Part shown: in pieces, positions 1 through 6,945 of the stretch | Numbering within the stretch: position 1 is the stretch's first letter | Layout: every line of letters starts with the position of its first letter | Source: Streptomyces carpinensis | Lineage (GTDB): Bacteria > Actinomycetota > Actinomycetes > Streptomycetales > Streptomycetaceae | Direction: 5' to 3' | Assembly (NCBI RefSeq): GCF_002154505.1 | Contig: NZ_MUBM01000154.1 | Coordinates: forward strand, 1-40,626 | DNA length: 40,626 bases | Notes under the pieces: generated by a model | Told to the model about the DNA's origin: nothing | Seen by the model: only the letters and a program-made list of their open reading frames with translations | Databases searched by the model: none | Program-made: the position numbers and the translations under genes

Positions 1-30
1 ACGCGGGTTCGATTCCCGTCGCCCGCTCCA
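1..30 (+). tRNA. tRNA-Gly, 3' part only (window starts inside the gene)
   Basis: The first 30 bases are a T-arm (GCGGG, loop TTCGATT, CCCGT), a seven-base acceptor 3' strand (CGCCCGC), discriminator T and an encoded CCA. This 3' half is typical of bacterial tRNA-Gly. The anticodon is outside the window. A displaced copy near 1840 keeps a CTTCCAAA anticodon loop, so the isoacceptor is inferred to be UCC. The gene appears to be the integration site for the elements downstream. Confidence 0.85.
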
Positions 31-40
31 AATCACTCAG

Positions 41-73
41 GGCCAGGTCAGAGGTTGTTTCCTCTGCCTGGCC
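41..73 (+). terminator. Hairpin terminator behind tRNA-Gly
   Basis: A stem of 13 base pairs with one bulged T: arm 41-54 (GGCCAGG-T-CAGAGG), loop 55-60, arm 61-73 (CCTCTGCCTGGCC). It follows the tRNA CCA by 10 bases and lies between the tRNA and the 3' end of the opposing integrase remnant. The same sequence type recurs behind the tRNA remnant near 2984. Confidence 0.75.
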
Positions 74-96
74 CCGAGTGTTTCCGGGAGCGGCGA

Positions 97-520
97 TCAG
101 TCCGCCGTGTCCCCCGCGTGCCCCTTGCGGTTCCGCCGGCCTTTGTCGACGAGGCCACTCAAGGCATCGGCGATCAGCCGGTCGCGGTCGGCACTGGCGT
201 GCTGATAGATCAGCGCGGCCCGCATGGTGCTGTGAACCATCCGGGCCATCAGCTCCCGAGTACCGGCCCCGGTCAAGGCCGCAAGCGTGTTGCCGGTGTG
301 TCGAAGATCATGAAAGTGCAGGCCCCTGATACCGACTTCGCTGCACGCCTTGTGCCACAGCCGGTTGAAGTGGTTCCGACCGAGGAGTCGCCCCCTTGGC
401 ACCGACAAAGACTCGCCCGTCCGCGCCCGGTTCGGCATACCGTTCGAGGTGATCACGGATATCCGGGAGGATCGCGGCGGGAATGGACACCGTCCGCTTG
501 CCCGCAGCGCTCTTGGGCGC
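97..520 (-). pseudogene. Tyrosine site-specific integrase, truncated and frameshifted
   Basis: This is the C-terminal part of a phage/AICE-type tyrosine recombinase (pSAM2-like). It keeps the HDLRH box, the downstream MVHS segment and the IYQHAS segment with the nucleophile tyrosine, and ends in TGA at 97-99. The upstream part (GKRTVSIPAAILPDIRDHL to KGATPR) is in another frame. Removing the single base at 379 joins the frames as TPRRNHFNRLW, the usual family sequence, so one inserted base is the likely lesion. Homology fades upstream of about 520, so the N-terminal DNA-binding domain and part of the catalytic domain are gone. It is read toward the tRNA, as expected of an integrase next to its attachment site. 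Not expected to be functional. Confidence 0.8.
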
Positions 521-962
521 TGCGCTCCGCTCCGCCGGGCGCGCTTCCCGGCTCCGCTGCGGGCGACGCTCCTGCCTTCGGCCCGCCCTGCGCCGACGCG
601 CGCCCACATGTGGACAGGGCCGGGTGTCATGAGTCGATCACCGCATGGAGCGGCCCGAGGTCAAAGACGATGTCTCCGGCGGGGGATCGGCCGGCACCGG
701 GACGGAGGGGGCGCCATTGCCGACTGCGGGCGCGTAGGAGCGTCCGTCGGGTGCTCCCATCCCCTCCACCGCCGACCCAGGCGGAGCCGAGCAGACGCGG
801 CCCATGGCGTCCAGGTCGTTCGTACAGTGGCGCGCTCCACCTGGACGCCATGAACCACGCCCGCTCCACGGTGTGTGGGTCGGCGGCGGACTGGATGGGA
901 GCTGGAGTGAGTGGTGGTGACGGGCGGATTACCGGCGACGGGTTTTCATAGCTCCTGATCAG
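521..962. other. Non-coding remnant between integrase and LOG gene
   Basis: No reading frame here looks like a real protein; translated stretches are arginine/proline-rich out-of-frame products of GC-rich DNA. The only structured element is the inverted repeat at 803-852. Probably decayed element DNA. Confidence 0.5.
803..852. repeat. Perfect 14-bp inverted repeat with 22-nt spacer
   Basis: Arm 803-816 (CATGGCGTCCAGGT) is matched exactly by arm 839-852 (ACCTGGACGCCATG). It lies in non-coding DNA between the broken integrase and the LOG gene. There is no T-run, so it is not an obvious terminator. It could be an operator, a recombination site or the ends of a tiny mobile remnant. Confidence 0.7.
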
Positions 963-1544
963 CTACCGGAGACTCTCTCCGTGCGCGGGCTGGGGGATGT
1001 TGCTCAGCCGTTCCTCCAGCGCCTCCAGCAAGCCGGGCAGATCGGGGGCGACCGCCAGGTCGTCGAGAGTGGACGCGGGGAGGAAACCAGAGTCGACGAT
1101 GCCACGCAGAGCGTCGATCAGCGGTGTCCAGAAGCCTCCAGCATCGAGGAAGCCGACGGGCTTGGCATGGAAGCCGAGCTGGCGCCACGACCACACCTCG
1201 AAGATCTCCTCCAGAGTGCCGAGGCCGCCGGGCAGGGCGACGAAGGCGTCGGCGTGCTCAGCCATGATCGCCTTGCGTTCGTGCATCGAGTCGCACATGA
1301 GCAATTCCGTCACCTCCTCGTGCGCCCACTCCCGCTCGACCATGCTGCGCGGCATGACGCCAATGACCTCGCCGCCCGCCTTCAGCACGCTGTCCGCCAC
1401 CACGCCCATCAGCCCCCGGCGACCACCGCCGTAGACCAGGCCGATTCCGCGCCGAGCCATCTCTGTGCCAACGCTGGCGGCCAGCTCGGCATGCGCCGGG
1501 TCGTGCCCGTCGGACGAAGCGAGGAAGACGGCGAGGCGGCGCAT
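963..1544 (-). CDS. LOG-family protein (cytokinin nucleoside 5'-monophosphate phosphoribohydrolase-like)
   Basis: 193 residues, the usual length for the LOG/TIGR00730 family, formerly mislabelled lysine decarboxylase. Family members release a free base from nucleoside 5'-monophosphates, including cytokinin nucleotides. The Rossmann-like fold is marked by YGGG-RRGLMG (residues 38-47) and the signature PGGLGTLEE (105-113), preceded by the R-K pair at 90-91. The ATG is preceded by GGGAG at good spacing. The gene stands alone between two tRNA-Gly 3' halves, so it may be cargo of the integrated element. The family call is firm; the physiological substrate cannot be read from sequence. Confidence 0.88.
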   Translation of the reverse strand: MRRLAVFLASSDGHDPAHAELAASVGTEMARRGIGLVYGGGRRGLMGVVADSVLKAGGEVIGVMPRSMVEREWAHEEVTELLMCDSMHERKAIMAEHADAFVALPGGLGTLEEIFEVWSWRQLGFHAKPVGFLDAGGFWTPLIDALRGIVDSGFLPASTLDDLAVAPDLPGLLEALEERLSNIPQPAHGESLR

Positions 1545-1839
1545 GAAGTACTCCCGGACAGTGGCGACGGACCCTCCGGTCTACCACGGGTATACCGACG
1601 TTGACCAAGGAGTTCTCCTGCCAGAACAGCGCAAGAGACGGCTCAGAGCACCGCGTGAGAGCCGAGCAGGGCCCGGGACAGGCTTCCGGGACGCAGGAGG
1701 GCTGAGAACACGGCAGAGAGCCACACGTGCCCCCTGCGTGCCCGATGACGGGGTACCGCACGGGGAACAGCGGGGAGTCACGGCAACCAGTTCATAAACG
1801 CGCAGGTCTGGCCAGGTCACCGCACATCCGCGTACGCGC

Positions 1840-1880
1840 TCTTCCAAACTGGCCACGCGGGTTCGATTCCCGTCGCTCCA
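1840..1880 (+). other. Second tRNA-Gly(UCC) 3' half: attR-like remnant
   Basis: The segment starts at the anticodon loop (CTTCCAAA, 1841-1848) and runs through the T-arm to CCA. Bases 1855-1876 are identical to bases 1-22 of the window. Four bases of the acceptor strand are then missing (CGTCGCTCCA instead of CGTCGCCCGCTCCA). No D-arm or 5' acceptor strand lies upstream, so it is not a tRNA gene. It fits the displaced 3' end left by integration of an element at the tRNA. Confidence 0.75.
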
Positions 1881-1889
1881 GATGGCCCG

Positions 1890-1925
1890 GGGCCGGGTCG
1901 GAGGAAGCTTCCTCCGACCCGGCCC
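1890..1925 (+). terminator. Perfect 15-bp hairpin behind tRNA remnant 2
   Basis: Arm 1890-1904 (GGGCCGGGTCGGAGG) pairs fully with 1911-1925 (CCTCCGACCCGGCCC) around AAGCTT, ten bases after the remnant CCA. Position and design match the terminator behind the authentic tRNA, suggesting it was displaced together with the tRNA end. Confidence 0.75.
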
Positions 1926-2092
1926 AGATCGTTCCCGGAAGCCGGAAGCCGGGAACCGGGATCGGTCCACCCCACCTCGCGCACCTCTGGGCCGCCGGCG
2001 GTGTGCCGAGCGCGGATGTGCCGTCGGTATGCGGTGAATGCCGCGTTTCCACCTGCCTGGACTCATGACGTCACGCCTGGGACACGTCCGAA

Positions 2093-2110
2093 ATGACAGC
2101 TATGACAGCT
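2093..2110 (+). repeat. Tandem duplicated 9-mer ATGACAGCT
   Basis: ATGACAGCT occurs twice back to back (2093-2101, 2102-2110), followed by GTAG, about 60 bp before the secreted-protein start. It lies where a promoter or operator is expected and may be regulatory. Confidence 0.45.
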
Positions 2111-2171
2111 GTAGTTACGTTCGTCGGAAGTCGCTTGCCGATCAACGTCCGTGACATATGAAGGAAGTGAC

Positions 2172-2789
2172 ATGCCCACGCGCACATTTGTCGTGGCCGC
2201 CGCCGGAGTAGGCGCGGCCCTCCTCACAGCCACCGGTATCACCTACGCCGCCACCACCGGGTCCGCCCCCGACTCCAAGCCCGCCCACCGGGCAGCCGCA
2301 CCCGCCCACCGGGCGGCCGCACCTGCCCAGAAAGCAGCTCAACCCGCCCAGAAAGCAGCTCAACCCGCCCAGAAGACCGCCCCTGACACGGCGCCCTCCG
2401 GACGCGGCGATTCAGGCGGCGAGAAGAACGAGGGCCGCGACCGCGAAGGCGGCGGACGCGGCCACGACCATGAGGAAAAGGGGTGGATCTACTTCAACGA
2501 ACGTGCGTACTCCGCCTCGGCCGAGGGCTGCATCTCCGCCGCCAGCGGACTGGGTTCCAACAGCTTCAACATCTTCAACGACAGCCGGAAGACGGTCGAG
2601 GTCTTCCGCGGCTTCACCTGTGACGGTGGCGCTCCGGTCGCCACCGTCAGTCCGCACGGCGCCACCAACGGCGTTGTGACCAGCACCACCCAGGAAGGCA
2701 TGTTCGGCAACGGCATCCCGGGTGCCTTCTTCGGCGACGACGGCGTCGTGGGCAGCTTCCGGGTGATCGGCGACCGCGACGAGTGGTGA
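2172..2789 (+). CDS. Secreted hypothetical protein with Ala/Pro/Lys repeat linker
   Basis: 205 residues from the ATG at 2172, preceded by GGAAG; an in-frame start seven codons upstream has poorer support. Residues 1-30 form a Sec signal peptide with a hydrophobic core and a probable ITYA-A cleavage region. Next come four heptapeptides (two AHRAAAP-like, two AQKAAQP-like), then a charged Gly/Asp/Glu/Arg linker. The C-terminal half (from GWIYFNERAYSASAEGC) is a compact domain with two cysteines that could form a disulfide. I do not recognise the domain. The linker suggests a surface-tethered or cell-wall-spanning protein. It is the only gene between the second and third tRNA remnants. Confidence 0.75.
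   Translation: MPTRTFVVAAAGVGAALLTATGITYAATTGSAPDSKPAHRAAAPAHRAAAPAQKAAQPAQKAAQPAQKTAPDTAPSGRGDSGGEKNEGRDREGGGRGHDHEEKGWIYFNERAYSASAEGCISAASGLGSNSFNIFNDSRKTVEVFRGFTCDGGAPVATVSPHGATNGVVTSTTQEGMFGNGIPGAFFGDDGVVGSFRVIGDRDEW
2282..2375 (+). repeat. 21-bp in-frame tandem repeats (4.5 units)
   Basis: Units at 2282-2302, 2303-2323, 2324-2344 and 2345-2365, with a partial unit to 2375. Units 1-2 and units 3-4 form two near-identical pairs, which suggests recent slippage within the linker region of the secreted protein. Confidence 0.85.
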
Positions 2790-2942
2790 CGGCGCACGCG
2801 CCGACGCGGACGAGCCGGCACCCCACCCACGCCTCGGCCTCGAAGTGCGGGCCGGGAAGGCACGTCGCGGGGAGTCGCGGACAGGACGTCGTACAGCCGC
2901 AGGTGAGCGGTCCCGCAGCTCGGCAGCGATCCGCCTAGCGAT

Positions 2943-2984
2943 CTTCCGAACCGTCTGCGCGGGTTCGGATCCCGCGCCCCGCTC
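2943..2984 (+). other. Third, most diverged tRNA-Gly 3' half
   Basis: CTTCCGAA (2943-2950) corresponds to the anticodon loop. It is followed by a T-arm with changed loop (GCGGG, TTCGGAT, CCCGC) and an acceptor-like CGCCCCGCTCC. The flank resumes the arrangement seen at 35-50: CTCAGGGCCAGG occurs at both places. No 5' tRNA half is evident. Best explained as the oldest displaced attachment site. Confidence 0.6.
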
Positions 2985-2995
2985 CGCACGCCTCA

Positions 2996-3027
2996 GGGCC
3001 AGGCCGGAGGATCACCCCGCCTGGCCC
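2996..3027 (+). terminator. Hairpin behind tRNA remnant 3
   Basis: Arm GGGCCAGGC (2996-3004) pairs with GCCTGGCCC (3019-3027). The sequence parallels the terminator at 41-73, supporting duplication of a tRNA-end-plus-terminator block. Confidence 0.6.
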
Positions 3028-3084
3028 CGGGTCGCATCCGGGGGCGCTCCGTCGGACCCGGCGTGGGCCGGGGGCCCGCTTTCG

Positions 3085-3279
3085 TCAGAAGTTGATCGAG
3101 TTGATCGTGTCCGCTATCGAGTTCAGGAAGCGGTTGATCGACGGGGCCATACCGGTGGACGCGAGGAAGAAGCCGAAGAGCACGGCGACGATGGCCGGCC
3201 CGGCCTTGATCGACCCCCCTCTGAGCAACACCACCAGGATGATCGCCAACAGCAGCACCACTGACAGTGAAATGGCCAC
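3085..3279 (-). CDS. Small membrane protein, two predicted helices
   Basis: 64 residues. Residues 3-20 (ISLSVVLLLAIILVVLL) and 27-43 (GPAIVAVLFGFFLASTG) are strongly hydrophobic and separated by a short RGGSIK segment. The C-terminal tail (APSINRFLNSIADTINSINF) is amphipathic. I recall similar short proteins in streptomycetes, some near conjugative-element genes, but cannot assign a function. It lies just outside the third tRNA remnant, so it may be either element cargo or resident DNA. Confidence 0.6.
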   Translation of the reverse strand: MAISLSVVLLLAIILVVLLRGGSIKAGPAIVAVLFGFFLASTGMAPSINRFLNSIADTINSINF

Positions 3280-3815
3280 AACTGATCACACCCTCGGTCG
3301 GTCCGCTCTCCCGGCCCGGAGGCGCCAACCCCGCGCCCCCGCTGGAACCATCGTGCCACCAACACGGCCCACCTATGCGACGCCTGACGCATCATCGGCC
3401 AGGACCGTGTCACCGACCTCGATGCCCACAGGGTCCGGACCCCCCTCCGGCCGTGCGCCGTACGGCAATTCGACGCCCGCCGTCACTGCGGATCGACCGC
3501 GCTTCGACCGTGCCGAACCACCGGTTCCGCCGCCGCTCCACAACGGAATTCGATGACTTCGTTTCCATGTCCACACATCGCGTTCGCAAGTGATTCGAAT
3601 ATCACTTACGAACGGGGGTTTCATGGCACAACTCGTCATGACGAATCAGGACATTGAAGGCGCGCGCGTCGTACATGATCGGCATGCGTGATGTGTCGAT
3701 CATCACCCGTCCGGTCACACAAGCATCGTCAAATCCTGGGTAGCCGCGGGGAATAAACGACATTTCCCGGTCGGGGGTTCCACGTAATCCCACGGACAAC
3801 GCTAGGGTGCCTCAG
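3280..3815. other. Long intergenic region before acyltransferase
   Basis: No credible coding sequence. The stretch 3540-3800 is noticeably richer in A+T than its neighbours and contains a 34-bp imperfect palindrome (3581-3614). A TAGGGT hexamer at 3803-3808 could be the -10 element for the next gene. Confidence 0.5.
3581..3614. promoter_or_regulatory. 34-bp palindrome, candidate operator or hairpin
   Basis: Arm 3581-3594 (CGTTCGCAAGTGAT) pairs with 3601-3614 (ATCACTTACGAACG) at 13 of 14 positions around TCGAAT. It stands about 200 bp before the acyltransferase gene in relatively AT-rich DNA. There is no T-run, which favours a dimeric-regulator site over a terminator. Confidence 0.5.
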
Positions 3816-5027
3816 ATGTTCCACGCCGCCTCGTCTCCCGGACAGAACAGAACACCGCTCCCTCAGACTCAGTCACCGGCACCGGCACCGGCACCGGCAG
3901 CCGAGCCGGGCCTCCGCCGGGCCAGTGAGCACAGAGGAAGACCCGGCAAACAGCGTGACCCGTTCTTCGACAATGCCAAGTACCTGGCGATCGTGCTGGT
4001 GGCAGTCGGACACACCTGGGCGGCGGTCAAGAGCGACAGCCGGACACTCGAAGCCGCCTACAACGTCGTCTACACCTTCCACATGCCGGCTTTCATCATC
4101 ATCTCCGGCTACTTCTCGCGTAATTTCGACATGCGCCCGGACCGGCTGAAGCGGCTGATCACCGGCGTCGTCGTGCCGTACGTGATCTTCGAGACCGTCT
4201 ATTCACTCTTCCGGATCTTCGTCGGCCACTCCGACGACCAGCAGATCAGCATTCTCTCTCCCTGGTACCTGACCTGGTTTTTGTGCGCACTGTTCGTGTG
4301 GCGCCTGACGGCTCCGGTCTGGCGTCTCGTGCGCTGGCCCCTGCCCCTCGCCCTGGGCATCGCCATGCTGGCGTCGCTCACCCCCGGCATCGGTGAGGAT
4401 CTGCAACTCCAGCGCGTCATGCAGTTCCTGCCCTGCTTCGTGCTGGGCCTGTGCATGAAGCCCGAGCACTTCCACATGGTGCGGCGCCGCGCGGTGCGGA
4501 TCCTGTCGGTGCCGGTGTTCGTGGTGGCGCTGGCGGGTGCCTGGTGGACCGTGCCGCGTGTGAACGGCTCGTGGGTCTACCGGCAGAGCGCCGCGCAGGA
4601 CCTGGGAGCGCCCTGGTGGGCCGGCCCCGTCATGGTGCTGGTGATGTTCGGCGGCGCGGTGCTGCTCAGCGCCTGCTTCTTCGCCTGGGTGCCGAGCCGG
4701 CAGACCTGGTTCACCGCGCTCGGGACGGGAACGATGTACGGCTACCTGCTGCACGGCTTCGTGGTGAAGAGCGTGCTGTACGCGGGCGGTTTCGACGCTG
4801 CCGCGGTGCACACCCCGCTCGGCTCGCTCGTGGTCACCGTGGTCGCCGCGAGCGTGGTCACCCTGCTGTGCACCGAGCCCGTACGACGCGTCTTCCGCTT
4901 CGCCGTGGAGCCGAGGATGGAGTGGGCCTTCAGGCAGTCCTCGGGGGCAGGAGCCGGAACGGGAACCGCCCACGACCACTCGGGGTCCGCGAGCCGCACG
5001 GCCCGGCCCGAAAGCGTCAGCGCCTAG
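3816..5027 (+). CDS. Acyltransferase-3-family integral membrane protein
   Basis: 403 residues from ATG 3816; a GTG at 3807 is in frame but lies too close to the AGGG. The N-terminal 45 residues are a disordered Pro/Ala stretch. The membrane domain begins at FFDNAKYLAIVLVAVGHTW, which holds the motif-like D and H of the acyltransferase-3 (OafA/fucose O-acetylase-like) family, followed by TFHMPAFIIISGYFSRNF. About ten hydrophobic helices follow, then a charged Ser/Gly/Thr tail. Family members move acyl groups onto sugars, polysaccharides or antibiotics at the membrane. TAGGGT at 3803-3808 lies where a -10 box would give a leaderless transcript. The substrate is unknown. Confidence 0.82.
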   Translation: MFHAASSPGQNRTPLPQTQSPAPAPAPAAEPGLRRASEHRGRPGKQRDPFFDNAKYLAIVLVAVGHTWAAVKSDSRTLEAAYNVVYTFHMPAFIIISGYFSRNFDMRPDRLKRLITGVVVPYVIFETVYSLFRIFVGHSDDQQISILSPWYLTWFLCALFVWRLTAPVWRLVRWPLPLALGIAMLASLTPGIGEDLQLQRVMQFLPCFVLGLCMKPEHFHMVRRRAVRILSVPVFVVALAGAWWTVPRVNGSWVYRQSAAQDLGAPWWAGPVMVLVMFGGAVLLSACFFAWVPSRQTWFTALGTGTMYGYLLHGFVVKSVLYAGGFDAAAVHTPLGSLVVTVVAASVVTLLCTEPVRRVFRFAVEPRMEWAFRQSSGAGAGTGTAHDHSGSASRTARPESVSA

Positions 5028-5048
5028 TTCCCACCCGTTCCCGGCCCT

Positions 5049-5543
5049 CTACCCGCCGGTTGCCTTGTCCGTGGGACCCGTGAGACCGAGGAGTGCGCGC
5101 ATCCGCGCGTACTTCCCGGTCAGCCGTGTGCGGGTGGCCTCGTCGAGGACCGCGAGGCGGGCCGGGTCGGCGTTGTGCGCCAGGTCCGCCTCCTTCACCA
5201 GCAGCGCGCCGGGCGTGGCGAGGATGCGCCCGGCGTACGCCTCCGGCCCCTCCCCCGCCCGCTTGGTCACCGCGAGCACGATGGCCTTCGTACGACGGCT
5301 CAGCGCGGCCTCACGCAGCCACTGTTCCGGGAGCGCGTCGTCCTCGACGGAGTCGTGCAGCCAGGCCGCCGCGATCTGCTCGGCGTCGCCGCCCCGCGCT
5401 CGTACGCCCTCGGCCACGGCGTGCAGATGCTCGGCGTAGGGGCGGCCGGCCTTGTCGGTCTGGCCGGCGTGGGCGGTCCGGGCGAGCGCCTCGACCTCGG
5501 GCAGGGTGAGCGACGGCCGCTCCTGTGAATGGGTGTGGGTCAC
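5049..5543 (-). CDS. HD-domain protein, MESH1/SpoT-hydrolase-like
   Basis: 164 residues from a GTG start. Family-typical elements are AHAGQTDKAGRPYAEHL near the N-terminus, the HD motif in AAWLHDSVEDD, and VKEADLAHNADPARL near the C-terminus. This pattern resembles stand-alone (p)ppGpp hydrolases (MESH1-like) and related metal-dependent phosphohydrolases. No synthetase domain is present. It follows the phosphatase gene on the same strand after 61 bp and may be cotranscribed. Alarmone hydrolysis is an inference; the HD fold is clear. Confidence 0.75.
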   Translation of the reverse strand: MTHTHSQERPSLTLPEVEALARTAHAGQTDKAGRPYAEHLHAVAEGVRARGGDAEQIAAAWLHDSVEDDALPEQWLREAALSRRTKAIVLAVTKRAGEGPEAYAGRILATPGALLVKEADLAHNADPARLAVLDEATRTRLTGKYARMRALLGLTGPTDKATGG

Positions 5544-5604
5544 CCCTCCAGTGTGACCGGCCGGGCAGGGACGGGAGGGGGAACCGGAGGAGCGGTGGCG
5601 CAGC

Positions 5605-6783
5605 TCAGCGCAGCGCCAGGGCCGTAGGTCCCTCGCGGCAGATCAGCAGCAGCGCACGGTCGTCGTTGACGTCCTTCGCCACCGCCTCGATCAGGTGCCA
5701 GGCCGCGCCGTGGAAGCCGCCGACGACGTAGCGGTCGGCCTCGCCGGTGAGGCGGTCGATGCCCTCGGCGATGTCGCGGTCGGCGGTCTCCACCAGGCCG
5801 TCGGTGAACAGCATCAGGACGTCGCCGGGCCGCAGGGAGCCTTTGACGGAGTCGAACTGGGCCCCGTCGTACACCCCGAGGAGCGGGCCCTCGGCCGCCT
5901 TCTCCTCCCAGCGGCCGCTGCCCGCGCTCAGCTGGAGACCGGGCGGATGGCCCGCGGAGTACAGCTCGTAGTCGCCGGAGTCCAGGTCCAGCACCAGGTG
6001 GATGGAGGTCGCGAAGCCCTCCTCCCAGTCCTGGCGCAGCAGATAGCCGTTGGCCGCGGGGAGGAAGGCGTGCGGGGGCAGGCTGCCCAGCAGGCCGCCG
6101 AACGCGCCGGACAGCAGCAGCGCCCGCGAGCCGGCGTCCATGCCCTTGCCGGACACGTCGGTGAGGACGACCTCGAGGGTGCGGCCGCCGTTGGTGCGGG
6201 CCGCGACCACGAAGTCACCGGAGAAGGACTGGCCACCGGCCGGGCGCAGCGCCATCTCGCGGTGCCAGCCGTCGGGCAGCTGCGGCAACTTGCTCTGCAC
6301 GCGGATGCGTTCACGCAGGTCGAACAGCATGGTGCCGCCGCGCCGCCAGGGCACACCGACCCGGCTGCGGAACTGCGCGATCAGCAGCCCGAAGAAGCCA
6401 CAGGCGGCGACCACCAGCACCACGCCCGGGGTGACCCGGGAGGGGCCCTCGGTGTACGGGCCGAGCCGCACCGACTCCACGATCAGCGCGGTGGCCGCGG
6501 CCGCGTACAGACCGAGCAGGCTCGCCGGGCGCAGCAACAGGCCGCCGGCGACGATGGGCAGCACGAGGCCGGCCGGGGAGAACCACACCGAGTCGACGAG
6601 CGTGAGCGCCGCGATCAGCGGGATGGTCAGCAGCAGGCCGCCGAGCGCGATCCAGTCGGAGCCGTCCCCGCGGAAGTAGTCGACGGCAGCTTTGCGCACG
6701 CCGACGCGGACCCGGTGCCACTGCATCTTCAACCGGGCCGTGAACGTCTCGGCTGCCGCGCGCCGCCCTCGTCGTACTGCCAT
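5605..6783 (-). CDS. Membrane-anchored PP2C-type (SpoIIE domain) serine phosphatase
   Basis: 392 residues. The N-terminal ~160 residues contain a basic stretch and about four hydrophobic helices (for example IALGGLLLTIPLIAALTLV). The cytosolic part is a SpoIIE/RsbU-like phosphatase domain: SGDFVVAARTNGG, LTDVSGKGMDAG, YSAGHPPGL, LMLFTDGLVETAD and DDRALLLI supply the metal-binding aspartates and glycines in order. Such proteins usually dephosphorylate anti-anti-sigma factors, a regulatory layer that is expanded in streptomycetes. No partner anti-sigma or STAS gene is adjacent, so the substrate is unknown. The short upstream region is shared with the divergent acetyltransferase gene. Confidence 0.9.
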   Translation of the reverse strand: MAVRRGRRAAAETFTARLKMQWHRVRVGVRKAAVDYFRGDGSDWIALGGLLLTIPLIAALTLVDSVWFSPAGLVLPIVAGGLLLRPASLLGLYAAAATALIVESVRLGPYTEGPSRVTPGVVLVVAACGFFGLLIAQFRSRVGVPWRRGGTMLFDLRERIRVQSKLPQLPDGWHREMALRPAGGQSFSGDFVVAARTNGGRTLEVVLTDVSGKGMDAGSRALLLSGAFGGLLGSLPPHAFLPAANGYLLRQDWEEGFATSIHLVLDLDSGDYELYSAGHPPGLQLSAGSGRWEEKAAEGPLLGVYDGAQFDSVKGSLRPGDVLMLFTDGLVETADRDIAEGIDRLTGEADRYVVGGFHGAAWHLIEAVAKDVNDDRALLLICREGPTALALR

Positions 6784-6945
6784 TAGTTCGGGACCCTATC
6801 CATCGGACCCGCCGCTTGGCACGGGAGGTCCGACTTATCCCCCGTCCGAGGCTCGACTTCACGCGGGACTTCACGGCGGGCCGCCGGGCCGCCGGCGGCG
6901 CGAAATTCCCTCGCCCGTCCCGCGACGTCCTGGTAGGCATGGCGC

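Larger units (their letters stand above)
1545..2171. other. Gene-free stretch with displaced attachment site
   Basis: No convincing coding sequence. It contains the second tRNA-Gly 3' half (1840-1880), its perfect hairpin (1890-1925) and the tandem 9-mers (2093-2110) before the secreted-protein gene. Confidence 0.5.

Noticed and set aside
55..951. Long forward reading frame of 298 codons over the integrase region
   Set aside because: It is antisense to the integrase remnant, Arg/Pro-rich, and has no family resemblance; a high-GC shadow.
1840..1880. Second functional tRNA-Gly gene
   Set aside because: No D-arm or 5' acceptor strand lies upstream and the 3' acceptor strand has lost four bases.
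3602..3799. 65-codon minus-strand frame in the AT-richer intergenic region
   Set aside because: No ribosome site, no hydrophobic or domain pattern and no codon bias; more likely regulatory DNA.
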